Shown here: positions 47,738 through 56,968 of the stretch, in pieces
Position numbering within the stretch: position 1 is the stretch's first letter
Layout of the letters: the number at the start of each line of letters is the position of its first letter
DNA from: JACCZR01 sp963830065
GTDB taxonomy: Bacteria; Actinomycetota; Thermoleophilia; Solirubrobacterales; Thermoleophilaceae
Assembly (NCBI GenBank): GCA_963830065.1
Contig: CAWHLA010000005.1
Location: 62,001-126,000 of the forward strand
Length of the DNA: 64,000 nucleotides
Direction of reading: 5' to 3'
The notes under the pieces: generated by a model
Database searches by the model: none
The model's input: the letters and a program-made list of their open reading frames with translations, nothing else
Told to the model about the DNA's origin: nothing
Program-made: the position numbers and the translations under genes

Positions 47738-49138
47738 TCAGGCGGCCGTGCGCCGGCCGCGGCCGAAGTACTCGGTCTCCTGCTCCCCCAGAGGGGTGCT
47801 CGGCGGGTCGCCGAAGAGCCACTCGCGTGCGATGCGGTGCCAGTTCGCCGTGCAGCCGAGCTGGCCCAGGACGCCGAGCGTCAGCGCCTGCATCCGCGCG
47901 CTCAGCATCGACTCCGGCGGCGCCGTGCCGCGCCGCATCAGGTTCCAGTGGCGCGAGCGGGGGTCGCCGAAGTCGATCAGGATCCGCCCGGCGGTCTCGC
48001 GGTCGAGGGTGATCTCCTCGTCGTCGACGTACCAGGCGAGCATGTCCCTCACGTGCTCGAAGACGGCGTCGGGCGACACCTTCTCGTCGCCGGGGTCGTA
48101 GAAGCCCATGTGGGCCATGTGGGCAAGCAGGCCCTCGGCGTCGCCCTCCATCGTCAGCTGCACCGCCTCGACCTCGTCGGCCACCCGCTCCGGACTCAGC
48201 TTCTTGGTCATCCCGTAGTCGAGGAAGGCCACCCGCGCGTCGGGCATCAGCTGGTAGTTGCCGGGGTGGGGGTCGCCGGAGAAGTGCCCGTTGCGGTACA
48301 GCGAGCCGAAGAAGAACCGGAACACGATCTCGCCGAAGCGGTCGCGCGTGGCCTCGTCCATCTCGCGCACCTCCTCGAAGCCCGTGCCGTCGACCCACTC
48401 GCTGACCAGCACCTTCTCGGTCGAGAGCGAGGTGACCACATCGGGGACGAAGATGAACGGGTGACCCCGCCAAGCGCGCGCGAAGGCGCGGTGGTTCTGG
48501 GCCTCGTGCTCGTAGTCGAGCTCGTCGGACAGGCGCTCGCGGATCTCGGCGGCCATGGCCTTGGCGTCCATGCCGGGGGCGATGCGCTTGGCCACGCGCA
48601 TGATCAGCCCCATGTTCTGGAGGTCGGCCCGCACGGCCGAGGCAACGCCCGGGTACTGGACCTTGACGGCGACCTCGCGGTCGTCCTCGGCCAGCCGGGC
48701 ACGATAGACCTGCCCGATCGAGGCGGCGGCCACCGCCTCTTCTTCGAACTCGGAGAAGACCTCCTTCAGCGGCTCGCCGAGCTCTGACTCGATCACCTTC
48801 TTCATGTCCTTGAAGGCCACCGTGGGGGCGGCATCGCGCAGCTCGGCGAGCTTCGCCTGCAGGCGCTCCTGGAACTCGGGCGGCAGGCCGCCGGTGTCGA
48901 TGAACGAGGCCACCTGGCCCACCTTCATGGCGGCGCCCTTCATCTGGCCCAGCACCTCGAAGATCTGCTCGGCGGCCTCCATCTGGCGTCGCTGCGCCGC
49001 TTCGTACCGGGCCTCCTCGTCGCGGGTGAGGTTTGCCGCCTTGGTGGCGTACTGGCGGGCGGTCTGACTGCCGGCGAGTCGCCCCACCTTGGCCGCACGA
49101 CGGACCCTGCCCTTGGGGATCTTCGAGTCGCCGGCCAT
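47738..49138 (-). CDS. ABC1/UbiB/ADCK-family atypical kinase
   Basis: The 466-residue protein carries the ABC1 motifs: KGAAMKVGQVASFID (the KxGQ motif), AAASIGQVYRA, VAVKVQYPGV, SGDPHPGNYQL and FLDYGMTKK. Members are atypical kinases or ATPases tied to quinone or lipid biology, and actinobacterial ones are mostly uncharacterised. I chose ATG 49138; the frame stays open upstream but runs through the divergent FAH gene. TACCCT ends six bases before the ATG. It precedes the DNA glycosylase gene on one transcript. Confidence 0.87.
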   Translation of the reverse strand: MAGDSKIPKGRVRRAAKVGRLAGSQTARQYATKAANLTRDEEARYEAAQRRQMEAAEQIFEVLGQMKGAAMKVGQVASFIDTGGLPPEFQERLQAKLAELRDAAPTVAFKDMKKVIESELGEPLKEVFSEFEEEAVAAASIGQVYRARLAEDDREVAVKVQYPGVASAVRADLQNMGLIMRVAKRIAPGMDAKAMAAEIRERLSDELDYEHEAQNHRAFARAWRGHPFIFVPDVVTSLSTEKVLVSEWVDGTGFEEVREMDEATRDRFGEIVFRFFFGSLYRNGHFSGDPHPGNYQLMPDARVAFLDYGMTKKLSPERVADEVEAVQLTMEGDAEGLLAHMAHMGFYDPGDEKVSPDAVFEHVRDMLAWYVDDEEITLDRETAGRILIDFGDPRSRHWNLMRRGTAPPESMLSARMQALTLGVLGQLGCTANWHRIAREWLFGDPPSTPLGEQETEYFGRGRRTAA

Positions 49139-49156
49139 CGTGCAAGGGTACGGGCC

Positions 49157-49804
49157 GTGTTGCCCCCAGCGCCCATCGACAAGCCCGACAAGATCATCTG
49201 CATCGGGCTGAACTACCGCTCCCACGCCGAGGAGCAGGGTGCCGAACCGCCCGAGACGCCGACCTTCTTCGCCAAGTTTCCCAACGCGCTGACCGGCGAC
49301 GGCGCGACCGTGAAGCTGCCCACCGACAGGGTCGACTACGAGGCCGAGGTGGCCTTCGTGATCGGCGCCGAGGCGTGCGACGTGGCCGAGGGGGACGCGC
49401 TGGACCACATCGCCGGCTACCTGCTGCTCAACGACCTCTCGGCACGCGACCGGCAGTTCGCCACGCCCCAGTGGATCCCCGGCAAGGTGTTCGACGGCGC
49501 GGCGCCCTGCGGTCCCCGTCTGACCACGCCGGACGCGGCCGGACCGCCTGACCAGATCGGCATCGAGCTGCGGCTGAACGGCGAGCTGCGCCAGTCGGCC
49601 ACCACCGCGGACCTGGTGCACTCGATCCCGGCGCTGGTGGCGCACCTGTCGTCGCTGATGACGCTGGTGCCTGGTGACCTCGTGTCCACCGGCACCCCCG
49701 CCGGCGTGGGCAGCCTGCGCGAGCCGCGCAGCTACCTGCGGCCCGGCGACACGGTGGAGATCAGCTCACCCCAGCTCGGCACGCTGACCACCCACCTCAG
49801 CTAG
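49157..49804 (+). CDS. Fumarylacetoacetate hydrolase (FAH) family enzyme
   Basis: The 215-residue protein has ICIGLNYRSHAEEQ, VDYEAEVAFVIG (metal-binding Glu pair) and DLVSTGTPAGVG, the core of FAH-fold hydratases/decarboxylases such as 2-hydroxyhepta-2,4-diene-1,7-dioate isomerase or acylpyruvate hydrolase. The exact substrate is unknown, but cleavage of a 1,3-diketo acid is typical. It starts at GTG 49157, 18 bases from the ABC1 gene, and its last eight bases overlap the convergent phosphatase gene. Confidence 0.9.
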   Translation: MLPPAPIDKPDKIICIGLNYRSHAEEQGAEPPETPTFFAKFPNALTGDGATVKLPTDRVDYEAEVAFVIGAEACDVAEGDALDHIAGYLLLNDLSARDRQFATPQWIPGKVFDGAAPCGPRLTTPDAAGPPDQIGIELRLNGELRQSATTADLVHSIPALVAHLSSLMTLVPGDLVSTGTPAGVGSLREPRSYLRPGDTVEISSPQLGTLTTHLS

Positions 49805-51314
49805 GCCCCTCGATCTCCACCTCGCGGTCCACGGCTTCGGCCAGCAGGTCGGCGTTGCGCCGCGCCGACCACAGCGGCACGCTGGGGTCGCCGCGCCCGA
49901 TCTTCGGGCGCAGGACCACCTTCCCGTTGGGAACGCGCACCTCAACGGACTTCACCGACTGGTCGCGGCTGCGCTCCAGCTGCTCGGCGAGGCGGATGAT
50001 GCCGCTGAGGAGCCTCACCCGGCCCTTGTCGCCCTTCTCGGCCAGGTCGCCCAACGACGACACGTCGGGGTCGCCCTTGCGGTGGTAGCGCGCGAGCAGA
50101 GCGATGATCACCTGCTCCCGGCTGGTGTACCCGGCCAGGCCCGAGTTCAGGATCAGGTAGGCGGAGTGGTGATGATGGTCGTCGTAGTCGATCGCCACGC
50201 CGATGTCGTGCAGCTCGCAGGCCGCCCACAGCAGCTCGCGCTCGGCGTCGCCGAGGTCGTGGACCCCTGCCTCCCCCAGCGAGTCGAACAGCTGCAGCGA
50301 CAGCTTGGCCACGTGGCCCACGTGCTTGTCGTCGGTGCGGTAGCGGTGGGCGAGGTTGATCACCGACTCGCGCCGCACGTCCTCGAACAACGGCGGGTCT
50401 GAGCCCTCCAGCAGGCTCTCGAAGAAGATCCCCTCCCGTAGGCCCGCCTCGGAGACCTCCAGCTCGTCGAAGCCGCCTTCGTCCATCATCGTGGCCAGCG
50501 CGAGAGCGCCGCCCAGGATCACGTCGCTGCGGTCGGGCTTGATGCCGGGGATCGAGTCGCGCTTGGAAGCCCGCTTGTCGGCCAGCTCCTCGACCAGTTC
50601 CTCCAGCGCATCCCGGGTCAGCACGAAACCCTGCACCTCGATGTCCGGGGTGTCCAGGCGCTTCAGCGTGGCCGCGGCCAGGTTTCGGATCGTCCCGCCG
50701 ATGCCGACCAGCCGGCCGCCCTTCTGCGGCCACCAGTCCACCTTCTCGAGCTCCTCGGCCACGTGGCGGCGGACCGCCTTTAGCTCCTTGTTCGAAGGCT
50801 TCCCCGAGGGAAGGAAGGCCTCGGTCAAGCGCACCGAGCCCAGCGGCAGCGAGCAGCCGTCCTTCAGCCGGCGGTCCTCCATGCGCACCAACTGCACGCT
50901 GCCGCCGCCGATCTCCACGCCATAGCCGTCCTCGACCGTCGTCGAGTTGACCATGGCCAGCCAGCCGTAGCGGGCCTCGTCCTCGCCCGAGATGACCCGG
51001 ACATCCAGGCCGGTCTGCTCTTCGATGTCGTCGAGGAGCTCGTCGCGGTTGGGGGCCTCCCGGATGGCGCTGGTGGCGACGGCGTCGACGTCGTCGATGC
51101 CGGAGGCCTCGCAGAAGGCCGCGAACACCGCGGCGGTGTGCAGCGCGCGCTCCGCCGGCTCGGGCTGGAGCTCGCCGTCGGAGCCGAGGCCTTCGCTGAC
51201 CCGCACCGGCTCGCGGATCTCGTCGGTGAGGGCCCACCACGAGTCCTGCTCGAAGCCGTAGACGACCAGCCGGAACGAGTTCGAGCCCATGTCGATGACC
51301 GCCTGGCGTCGCAC
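49797..51314 (-). CDS. Ppx/GppA-family exopolyphosphatase
   Basis: The 505-residue protein has the ASKHA-fold loop IDMGSNSFRLVVYG at its start, GYGVEIGGGSVQLVR, and GGTIRNLAAATL, then a C-terminal HD-type domain (LHDIGVAIDYDDHHHHSAY; notable for its His run). This is the long, two-domain Ppx form. It degrades polyphosphate or (p)ppGpp. The CHAD gene at 60166 may serve the same polyphosphate biology. It starts with GTG 51314. A 9-bp-arm palindrome lies in the divergent gap to the reductase gene. Confidence 0.9.
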   Translation of the reverse strand: MRRQAVIDMGSNSFRLVVYGFEQDSWWALTDEIREPVRVSEGLGSDGELQPEPAERALHTAAVFAAFCEASGIDDVDAVATSAIREAPNRDELLDDIEEQTGLDVRVISGEDEARYGWLAMVNSTTVEDGYGVEIGGGSVQLVRMEDRRLKDGCSLPLGSVRLTEAFLPSGKPSNKELKAVRRHVAEELEKVDWWPQKGGRLVGIGGTIRNLAAATLKRLDTPDIEVQGFVLTRDALEELVEELADKRASKRDSIPGIKPDRSDVILGGALALATMMDEGGFDELEVSEAGLREGIFFESLLEGSDPPLFEDVRRESVINLAHRYRTDDKHVGHVAKLSLQLFDSLGEAGVHDLGDAERELLWAACELHDIGVAIDYDDHHHHSAYLILNSGLAGYTSREQVIIALLARYHRKGDPDVSSLGDLAEKGDKGRVRLLSGIIRLAEQLERSRDQSVKSVEVRVPNGKVVLRPKIGRGDPSVPLWSARRNADLLAEAVDREVEIEGPS

Positions 51315-51389
51315 CTAGATGCTCGATTCCTCGCTCACGCACCCACGGATGACGCGCCACACCGGCGCTGGATCGCCACCCACGGGCTC

Positions 51390-51410
51390 GCCGGTAGCGC
51401 TGCTACCGGC
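51390..51410. promoter_or_regulatory. Perfect inverted repeat GCCGGTAGC-N3-GCTACCGGC
   Basis: A 9-bp-arm palindrome with a three-base centre lies in the 178-bp gap between the divergent phosphatase and reductase genes. It could be an operator or a hairpin. There is no U-tract on either side. Confidence 0.5.
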
Positions 51411-51492
51411 TTCACCCGCGTGCGGCGCCCAGCTTGGTCTGGCGCGCCCCCGCGGGCACATGAGCTCGCAATCGACCATCTAGCCTCGAACT

Positions 51493-52869
51493 ATGCCCGG
51501 AGGCGCGGAAGATCCGCTACGCGTGGCCATCGTGGGATCCGGACCGTCCGGGTTCTACGCCGCCGGTCACCTGCTCAAGGCAAAGGACCTCGAGGTCCAG
51601 GTCGACGTGTTCGACCGCCTGCCCACCCCGTGGGGCCTGGTGCGCGGTGGGGTGGCGCCCGACCACCCGAATATCAAGGCGGTCTCACGCGTGTACGAGA
51701 AGACCGCCGCCCAGCCCGGCTTTCGCTTCTTCGGCAACGTCCACTTCGGCGACGACGTGACCCACGCCGAGCTCACCGACCGCTACCACGCGATCGTCTA
51801 CGCCACCGGCGCCCAGACCGACCGGCGCATGGGGATCCCCGGCGAGGACCTGCCCGGCTCGCATTCGGCCACGGACTTCGTCGCCTGGTACAACGGCCAT
51901 CCCGACTACAGCGACCTCGAGTTCGACCTCTCGGCGCAAACTGCGGTCGTGGTGGGCAACGGCAACGTGGCGATGGACGTCACGCGGATGCTGACGACCG
52001 ACCCCGAGGAGCTGGCCAAGACCGACTGCGCCGACCACGCGCTCGAGGCACTGCGCGCGTCGCGCGTGCGCGAGGTGGTCGTGCTGGGCCGTCGCGGCCC
52101 GGCCCAGGCCGCCTTCACCAATCCGGAGCTGCTCGAGCTGCGCGAGCTCACCGACGCCGACGTCTTCGTGGACCCGCGTGACTGCGAGCTCGACGAGCAC
52201 TCCGCCGAGTCGCTGGAGGCTTCCGGCAGCAAGACCGCCCGCAAGAACGTCGAGATCCTGACCGGCTACTCGACCGACGATCCCGTGGGGAGCAACCGCA
52301 AGATCGACCTGCGCTTCCTGGTCTCACCGGTGGAGATCATCGGCTCCGAGCGCGTCGAGGGAGTCAAGATCGTGCGAAACGAGCTGCACAAGGGCGACGA
52401 CGGGGTCGTGCGCCCCCAGCCCACCGACATCAGCGACACCATCCCCTGCGGCCTCGTCTTTCGCTCGATCGGCTATCGCGGCGTGCCGCTGGAGGGCGTG
52501 CCCTTCGACGAGCAGGCCGGGGTCATCCCCAACGAGGGAGGGCGGATCGCGGAGGGCGGTGAGTACGTGGTGGGCTGGATCAAGCGCGGCCCCAGCGGGA
52601 TCATCGGCACCAACAAGCGCGACGCTCAGGAGACGGTCGACGCGGTGATCGAGGACGCCAGCGCCGGCCGCTTGCTCGAGCCCTCGGACGCCGATCCCGA
52701 ATCGCTGGAGCAGCTGCTCACCGAGCGTAAGCCCGACCACGTGACCTACGCGGGCTGGGAGGCGATCGACCGCGCCGAGCGCGAGGCCGGCGAGGCCGAG
52801 GGCCGCCCGCGCGTGAAGCTCACCCGGACCGAGCAGCTGCTGGAGGCCGCGCGGGAGAAGGTGGGCTAG
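51493..52869 (+). CDS. Ferredoxin/adrenodoxin-NADP+ reductase (FprA-type)
   Basis: The 458-residue flavoprotein has the FAD loop VAIVGSGPSGFYAAGHLL, GLVRGGVAPDHPNIK, IVYATGAQTDRRM, the NADP loop VVVGNGNVAMDVTRML, and GWIKRGPSGIIGTNKRDA (end landmark). These are the FprA/adrenodoxin reductase signatures. It passes electrons from NADPH to a ferredoxin for cytochrome P450 or desaturase use. TAGCCT ends six bases before ATG 51493, so a leaderless message is likely. The DUF2855 gene follows directly (no gap). Confidence 0.93.
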   Translation: MPGGAEDPLRVAIVGSGPSGFYAAGHLLKAKDLEVQVDVFDRLPTPWGLVRGGVAPDHPNIKAVSRVYEKTAAQPGFRFFGNVHFGDDVTHAELTDRYHAIVYATGAQTDRRMGIPGEDLPGSHSATDFVAWYNGHPDYSDLEFDLSAQTAVVVGNGNVAMDVTRMLTTDPEELAKTDCADHALEALRASRVREVVVLGRRGPAQAAFTNPELLELRELTDADVFVDPRDCELDEHSAESLEASGSKTARKNVEILTGYSTDDPVGSNRKIDLRFLVSPVEIIGSERVEGVKIVRNELHKGDDGVVRPQPTDISDTIPCGLVFRSIGYRGVPLEGVPFDEQAGVIPNEGGRIAEGGEYVVGWIKRGPSGIIGTNKRDAQETVDAVIEDASAGRLLEPSDADPESLEQLLTERKPDHVTYAGWEAIDRAEREAGEAEGRPRVKLTRTEQLLEAAREKVG

Positions 52870-53946
52870 ATGGACTTTTTCGTCAACCGCAACGAGATCC
52901 GGAAGACACGGATCGAGGAGTCCGAGCCGCCTGAGCTCGATGCCGGGCAGGCGCTCCTGGAGGTCGACAGCTTCGGCCTGACCTCCAACAACGTCACCTA
53001 CGCGGTGTTCGGCGACGCGATGTCCTACTGGGAGTTCTTCCCCGCCCCGGAGGGCTGGGGAAGGGTGCCGGTATGGGGCTTCGCCGACGTGAGCGAGAGC
53101 CAGGCCGAGGGCGTCGAGACCGGGACGCGGGTGTACGGGTACCTGCCGCCCTCCTCGCACCTCGTAGTGACCCCGGCCGCCGACCCGGGCGGGTTCGTGG
53201 ACCGGACGGAGCATCGCCGAGGCCTGCCCTCCGCCTACCAGCGCTACGAGCGCTCCGACGCGGACCCCTTCTACCGCGAGGACGCCGAGGACCTGCAGAT
53301 GGTGCTGCGCCCGCTGTTCTCCACCTCGTTCCTGATCGACGACATGCTCGCCGACGAGGGCCTGGCCGAAGGGCGCACGGTGGTCATCGGCAGCGCCTCC
53401 AGCAAGACCGCGCTCGGGGTAGCGCACCTCTTGGCCGCGCGCGACGACGTCGACCTGGTGGGCCTCACCTCATCGCGCAGCATGGATTTCGTCGAGGGCC
53501 TGGGCGTGTACGGCCGCACCGTGACCTACGACGAGGTGGACTCGCTCGGCTCCGGCCCGGCCACCTTCGTGGACATGTCGGGGGACGGCAACGTGCGCCT
53601 GGCCGTCCACTCCCACTTCGGCGACGAGCTGACCTACAGCATGGCGGTGGGGATGACCCACTGGGGCGAGATCGCCGCCGGGGCGGGCGAGGACCTGCCG
53701 GGCCCGCCGCCGCAGTTCTTCTTCGCGCCCGACCGCGCGAAGAAGCGCGCCAAGGACTGGGGCCGGGCGGAGCTCGGCGAGCGGGTCGTCCAGCGCTGGC
53801 ACGAGTTCGCCGCCTGGTCGGACGACTGGCTGGAGGTCGAGCGTGGCGTCGGCTTCGAGGCGCTCGACGAGGCGTACCGGCAGGTGCTCGACGGCGAGGT
53901 GGGCCCGGACCGCGCCCACGTGGTCTCGCTGCGGGGCGACGGCTAG
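52870..53946 (+). CDS. DUF2855-family protein
   Basis: The 358-residue protein fits DUF2855: NEIRKTRIEE, LEVDSFGLTSNNVTYAVFG, RVPVWGFADV and GRTVVIGSASSKTALGVAHLL. The layout resembles a zinc-free medium-chain dehydrogenase fold without the classic zinc cysteines. Function is unknown; a reductase acting with the adjoining FprA is possible by context. ATG 52870 follows the reductase stop without a gap. It ends convergent with the HemQ-like gene, both stops lying in a CTAGGC/GCCTAG repeat. Confidence 0.78.
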   Translation: MDFFVNRNEIRKTRIEESEPPELDAGQALLEVDSFGLTSNNVTYAVFGDAMSYWEFFPAPEGWGRVPVWGFADVSESQAEGVETGTRVYGYLPPSSHLVVTPAADPGGFVDRTEHRRGLPSAYQRYERSDADPFYREDAEDLQMVLRPLFSTSFLIDDMLADEGLAEGRTVVIGSASSKTALGVAHLLAARDDVDLVGLTSSRSMDFVEGLGVYGRTVTYDEVDSLGSGPATFVDMSGDGNVRLAVHSHFGDELTYSMAVGMTHWGEIAAGAGEDLPGPPPQFFFAPDRAKKRAKDWGRAELGERVVQRWHEFAAWSDDWLEVERGVGFEALDEAYRQVLDGEVGPDRAHVVSLRGDG

Positions 53947-53954
53947 GCCGCCGC

Positions 53955-54641
53955 CTAGGCGGGTGCCCTTACGCTCTCGCCGTCCAGCGCGTCCAGCGCC
54001 CGCTCGGGCGACGCGGTGATGCAGGTGAAGATGGGAGTCTCGGACTCCGTGTAGGCACTTGACTCGGTGCCGCGCAGCTCCTGCACGAGGTCGAGGAACT
54101 CACCGGGGTCGTCGGCGTCGAAGGACACCACGAACTCCTGGTCGTCCAGGCCGTAGGAGTAGGCGGTGTTGATGTCGATGGTGCCGTGCTTCTTGCCCAC
54201 CTCGATGTGGCCGCGCATGATCCGCATCCGCTCCTCGGCGGGCAGCTGGTACCAGGCGCGCTTCTTCCACATGGGGTAGACGATGAAGTACTTGGAGTCG
54301 GCTCCGGGGCGGGGCTCCAGCGGCGTCGGCTCGGGCGAGTAGACCGACTCTTTGGTCATGGCCAGGTAGGAGTGCGAGATCTCCGCCCAGCGCATCAACC
54401 CGCTCTGATTGAGCAGCACGTGAAGCTCGTGGATCGGCTCCAGCGAGGGGGCGATGGCGCGGATCATCAGGTCGGTGTCGCCGCGGGTGCCCACCAGCGA
54501 GTAGGTGCGCAGGAAGTGGTCGGCGGCGAACTCGTGGAGCGCCGCCGCCAGCTCCTGCTTGCCCTCGGCTCGCTCCTGTGCCGGCAGGCGCCGCCACGCC
54601 GGGTCGACCTTCAGAAAGGTGAACTTCACGTACTGCCGCAC
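53955..54641 (-). CDS. Chlorite dismutase-family heme protein, HemQ/ChdC-like
   Basis: The 228-residue protein has the family core YFIVYPMWKKRAWYQL, with the Tyr used by coproheme decarboxylases in the YPM motif. HIEVGKKHGTID follows, with the proximal heme His, then SYGLDDQEFVVSF and ETPIFTC. This is the actinobacterial HemQ pattern, which turns coproheme into heme. No other heme gene is nearby. The start is GTG 54641, divergent from a glycosyltransferase fusion gene. TAGACT ends six bases before it. Confidence 0.9.
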   Translation of the reverse strand: MRQYVKFTFLKVDPAWRRLPAQERAEGKQELAAALHEFAADHFLRTYSLVGTRGDTDLMIRAIAPSLEPIHELHVLLNQSGLMRWAEISHSYLAMTKESVYSPEPTPLEPRPGADSKYFIVYPMWKKRAWYQLPAEERMRIMRGHIEVGKKHGTIDINTAYSYGLDDQEFVVSFDADDPGEFLDLVQELRGTESSAYTESETPIFTCITASPERALDALDGESVRAPA

Positions 54642-54647
54642 AGGCAG

Positions 54648-54657
54648 AGTCTAGGAT
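54648..54657. promoter_or_regulatory. Back-to-back -10 boxes, AGTCTAGGAT
   Basis: The ten bases read TAGACT on the minus strand (six bases before the HemQ-like GTG) and TAGGAT on the plus strand (eight bases before the glycosyltransferase GTG). The two boxes share the central TA. Only one can be bound by RNA polymerase at a time. Confidence 0.55.
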
Positions 54658-54665
54658 TAGATCCC

Positions 54666-56960
54666 GTGCGCGTAGGGCTCGTCTCCCCGTACTCGTACAC
54701 GTACCCCGGCGGTGTCGGTCGCCACATCGAGGCCCTGGCGCAGGAGCTGATCAACCAGGGCCACGATGCACGCCTGCTGACGCCCTTCGATCCGCCTGAT
54801 CGCCGGGCCCGTGTGCTTCACCGCGGCGCTGAGCCGGAGGATCTGCCCCTGCCCGAATACGCGGTCCCGCTGGGGCGCACCATCGGCATCCCCTTCAACG
54901 GCGCCGTCTCGAACGTCTCGCTCGGCCCCCGCACCGCGGTTGCTCTCAGCCGCGAGCTGCGCACCGGTGGCTACGACCTCATCCACGCGCACGAGCCCAA
55001 CGCCATGCTGCCGTCTTGGCAGGCGGTGGAGACCGCGCGCGTGCCGGTGGTGGGTACCTTCCACACGTACTCGACCAACGCCTTCCTGGGCAACGCCTCC
55101 GCCAACGTGCTGGGCGCCCGGCGCATGTACCGCAAGCTGTCGGCCCGCATAGCGGTCTCCGAGGCGGCGCGCTGGACCGCTCAGCGCTTTTACGGCGGCC
55201 ACTACCGGCTGATCCCCAACGGCGTCGACCTGTCCGCGGCCCGTCCCACCGAACGCGACGGCCGCGGCCCGCTCGAGCTGCTGTTCGTGGGCCGCGCCGA
55301 GGAGCGCAAGGGCCTGCCCGTCCTGCTGCGCGCCTTTGAGGCCCTGCGCGGCGCGGGCGTGGAGGCGCGCCTGACCGTGGCCGGCGCGACCACCGAGGAG
55401 GTAGAGCCACTGCTGCTGGAGCGCGACGGCGTGCGGGTGCTCGGCCGGGTCACCGAGGAGGCGAAGTTCGAGCTGCTGGGCGAGTCCGACGTCCTGTGCG
55501 CCCCGTCGGTGGGGGGCGAGAGCTTCGGCATGGTGCTGACCGAGGCGTTTGCCTCCGGCACCGCGGTGGTCGCCTCCGACATCGCCGGCTACCGCGACGT
55601 GGTGCGCGACGGGCACGACGGCGTGCTCGTGGCCCCGGGCGACGCCGCCGGCCTGGGCGAGGCACTGCGCGACCTGGCCGAACAACCCGACCGCCGCCGC
55701 CAGCTGGCGAGCGCCGCGCGCGAGTCCGTCGAGCGCTTCGCCTGGCCCCAGGTGGCGGGCGAGGTGGCTGAGACCTACGAGTACGCGCTCGAGCAGCCCC
55801 GCCCCGAGGGCCGCGCCGCCCGGGCGGCTGCGCGCGTGGGCCTCCGCGCCGCGGAGGGGGTGGAGCCCTCGCCTCCTCGCCGCCTGCCTTCGCTGGATCC
55901 CGGCCCCGAGCTGACGCGCCGCCAGCGCGCCCGCCGCGTCGCCCGCCGCGCGATCGCGCCGGCCGGCCTCGCCGCCGGCCTGGGGCTGGCGGCCCTGGCG
56001 GTCGACCACATCGGCGTCTCTTCGATCGTCTCTGCGCTCGTGGCGGCCACGCCCATCTGGGTGCTGGCCGCGTTCGCCGCCATGTGCGCGTCGATGCTCA
56101 TCCGGGCCGAGGCGTGGAACGCCATCCTGCGCGCCGCCCTGCCGGGCACGACGGTCCGCCGGCGCGACACCGCCCGCGCGACGATGGTCGGCGTGCTCAT
56201 GTCGGCCACGCTGCCGGCGCGGCTGGGTGAGCCCTCGCGCGCGTTCATCGTGGCGCGGCGCCTGGGACGGATGCGCGAGCGCTTCCCGCTGGTGCTGGGA
56301 ACCCTGGTGTCCCAGACCGTGCTCAACCTGCTCGCGCTGGTGATCCTCGGCGTGGTCATGTTCGCCACCGTCGGCCTGTTCCGGGGCAACGAGGACGCCC
56401 TGCTGGCGGTCACGCTGGGCCCGGTCGTGGTCCTCGTGCTTCTGCTGGCCGTGCCGGCGCTGCTGCGCCGCGGCCCCTCGCGCTCGCAGCGCGTGCAGCA
56501 GTGGGTGGCCTCAGCGCGGCGGGTGATGTTGCGCATGCGCACCGGCCTGCAGGTCTTCCGCCGCCCGCGGCTGGGGGCGTGGGCGGCGACGGCCCAGCTG
56601 ACCGCGTGGGCCGTGCAGTGGATGTCGTGTTACCTGCTGCTGGTGGCGCTGGGCCTCGACGCGCAGGCCGGCATCGGCGCGGCCGCTGCCGTGCTGTTCG
56701 CGGTGAACGTGACAGCCGCGCTGCCGGCCACGCCGTCGAACCTCGGCGTCTTCCAGGCCGCGTGCGTCGGCGTGCTGACCGCCTACGGCGTGAGCCCGGG
56801 CGAGGCGCTGGCCTACGGGATCATCCTGCAGGCCGTGGAGATCGCCACCGCGCTGGCCATGGGCATGCCCGCCCTGCTGGCCGAGGGGCTGACCTGGCGT
56901 GACCTGCGCACCCGGGCGCTGAACTCCACGCCCGTCCAGCTGGCGACCTCGCGCCGCTAG
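54666..56960 (+). CDS. GT4 glycosyltransferase fused to LPG-synthase/flippase-type membrane domain
   Basis: The 764-residue protein has an N-terminal GT-B glycosyltransferase like PimA: YSYTYPGGVGRHIEALA, HAHEPNAMLPS, LIPNGVDL and the donor motif SVGGESFGMVLTEAFASG (about 285-300). After residue 390 an Arg-rich linker leads into about eight membrane helices with SATLPARLGEPSRAFIVARRLG and ALPATPSNLGVFQAACVG, typical of the LPG_synthase_TM (UPF0104) family. It could make a glycolipid such as a mannosyl-phosphatidylinositol and then move or modify it. Each half is known; the fusion is uncommon to me. GTG 54666 is divergent from HemQ. Confidence 0.85.
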   Translation: MRVGLVSPYSYTYPGGVGRHIEALAQELINQGHDARLLTPFDPPDRRARVLHRGAEPEDLPLPEYAVPLGRTIGIPFNGAVSNVSLGPRTAVALSRELRTGGYDLIHAHEPNAMLPSWQAVETARVPVVGTFHTYSTNAFLGNASANVLGARRMYRKLSARIAVSEAARWTAQRFYGGHYRLIPNGVDLSAARPTERDGRGPLELLFVGRAEERKGLPVLLRAFEALRGAGVEARLTVAGATTEEVEPLLLERDGVRVLGRVTEEAKFELLGESDVLCAPSVGGESFGMVLTEAFASGTAVVASDIAGYRDVVRDGHDGVLVAPGDAAGLGEALRDLAEQPDRRRQLASAARESVERFAWPQVAGEVAETYEYALEQPRPEGRAARAAARVGLRAAEGVEPSPPRRLPSLDPGPELTRRQRARRVARRAIAPAGLAAGLGLAALAVDHIGVSSIVSALVAATPIWVLAAFAAMCASMLIRAEAWNAILRAALPGTTVRRRDTARATMVGVLMSATLPARLGEPSRAFIVARRLGRMRERFPLVLGTLVSQTVLNLLALVILGVVMFATVGLFRGNEDALLAVTLGPVVVLVLLLAVPALLRRGPSRSQRVQQWVASARRVMLRMRTGLQVFRRPRLGAWAATAQLTAWAVQWMSCYLLLVALGLDAQAGIGAAAAVLFAVNVTAALPATPSNLGVFQAACVGVLTAYGVSPGEALAYGIILQAVEIATALAMGMPALLAEGLTWRDLRTRALNSTPVQLATSRR

Positions 56961-56968
56961 GCCGAGGC

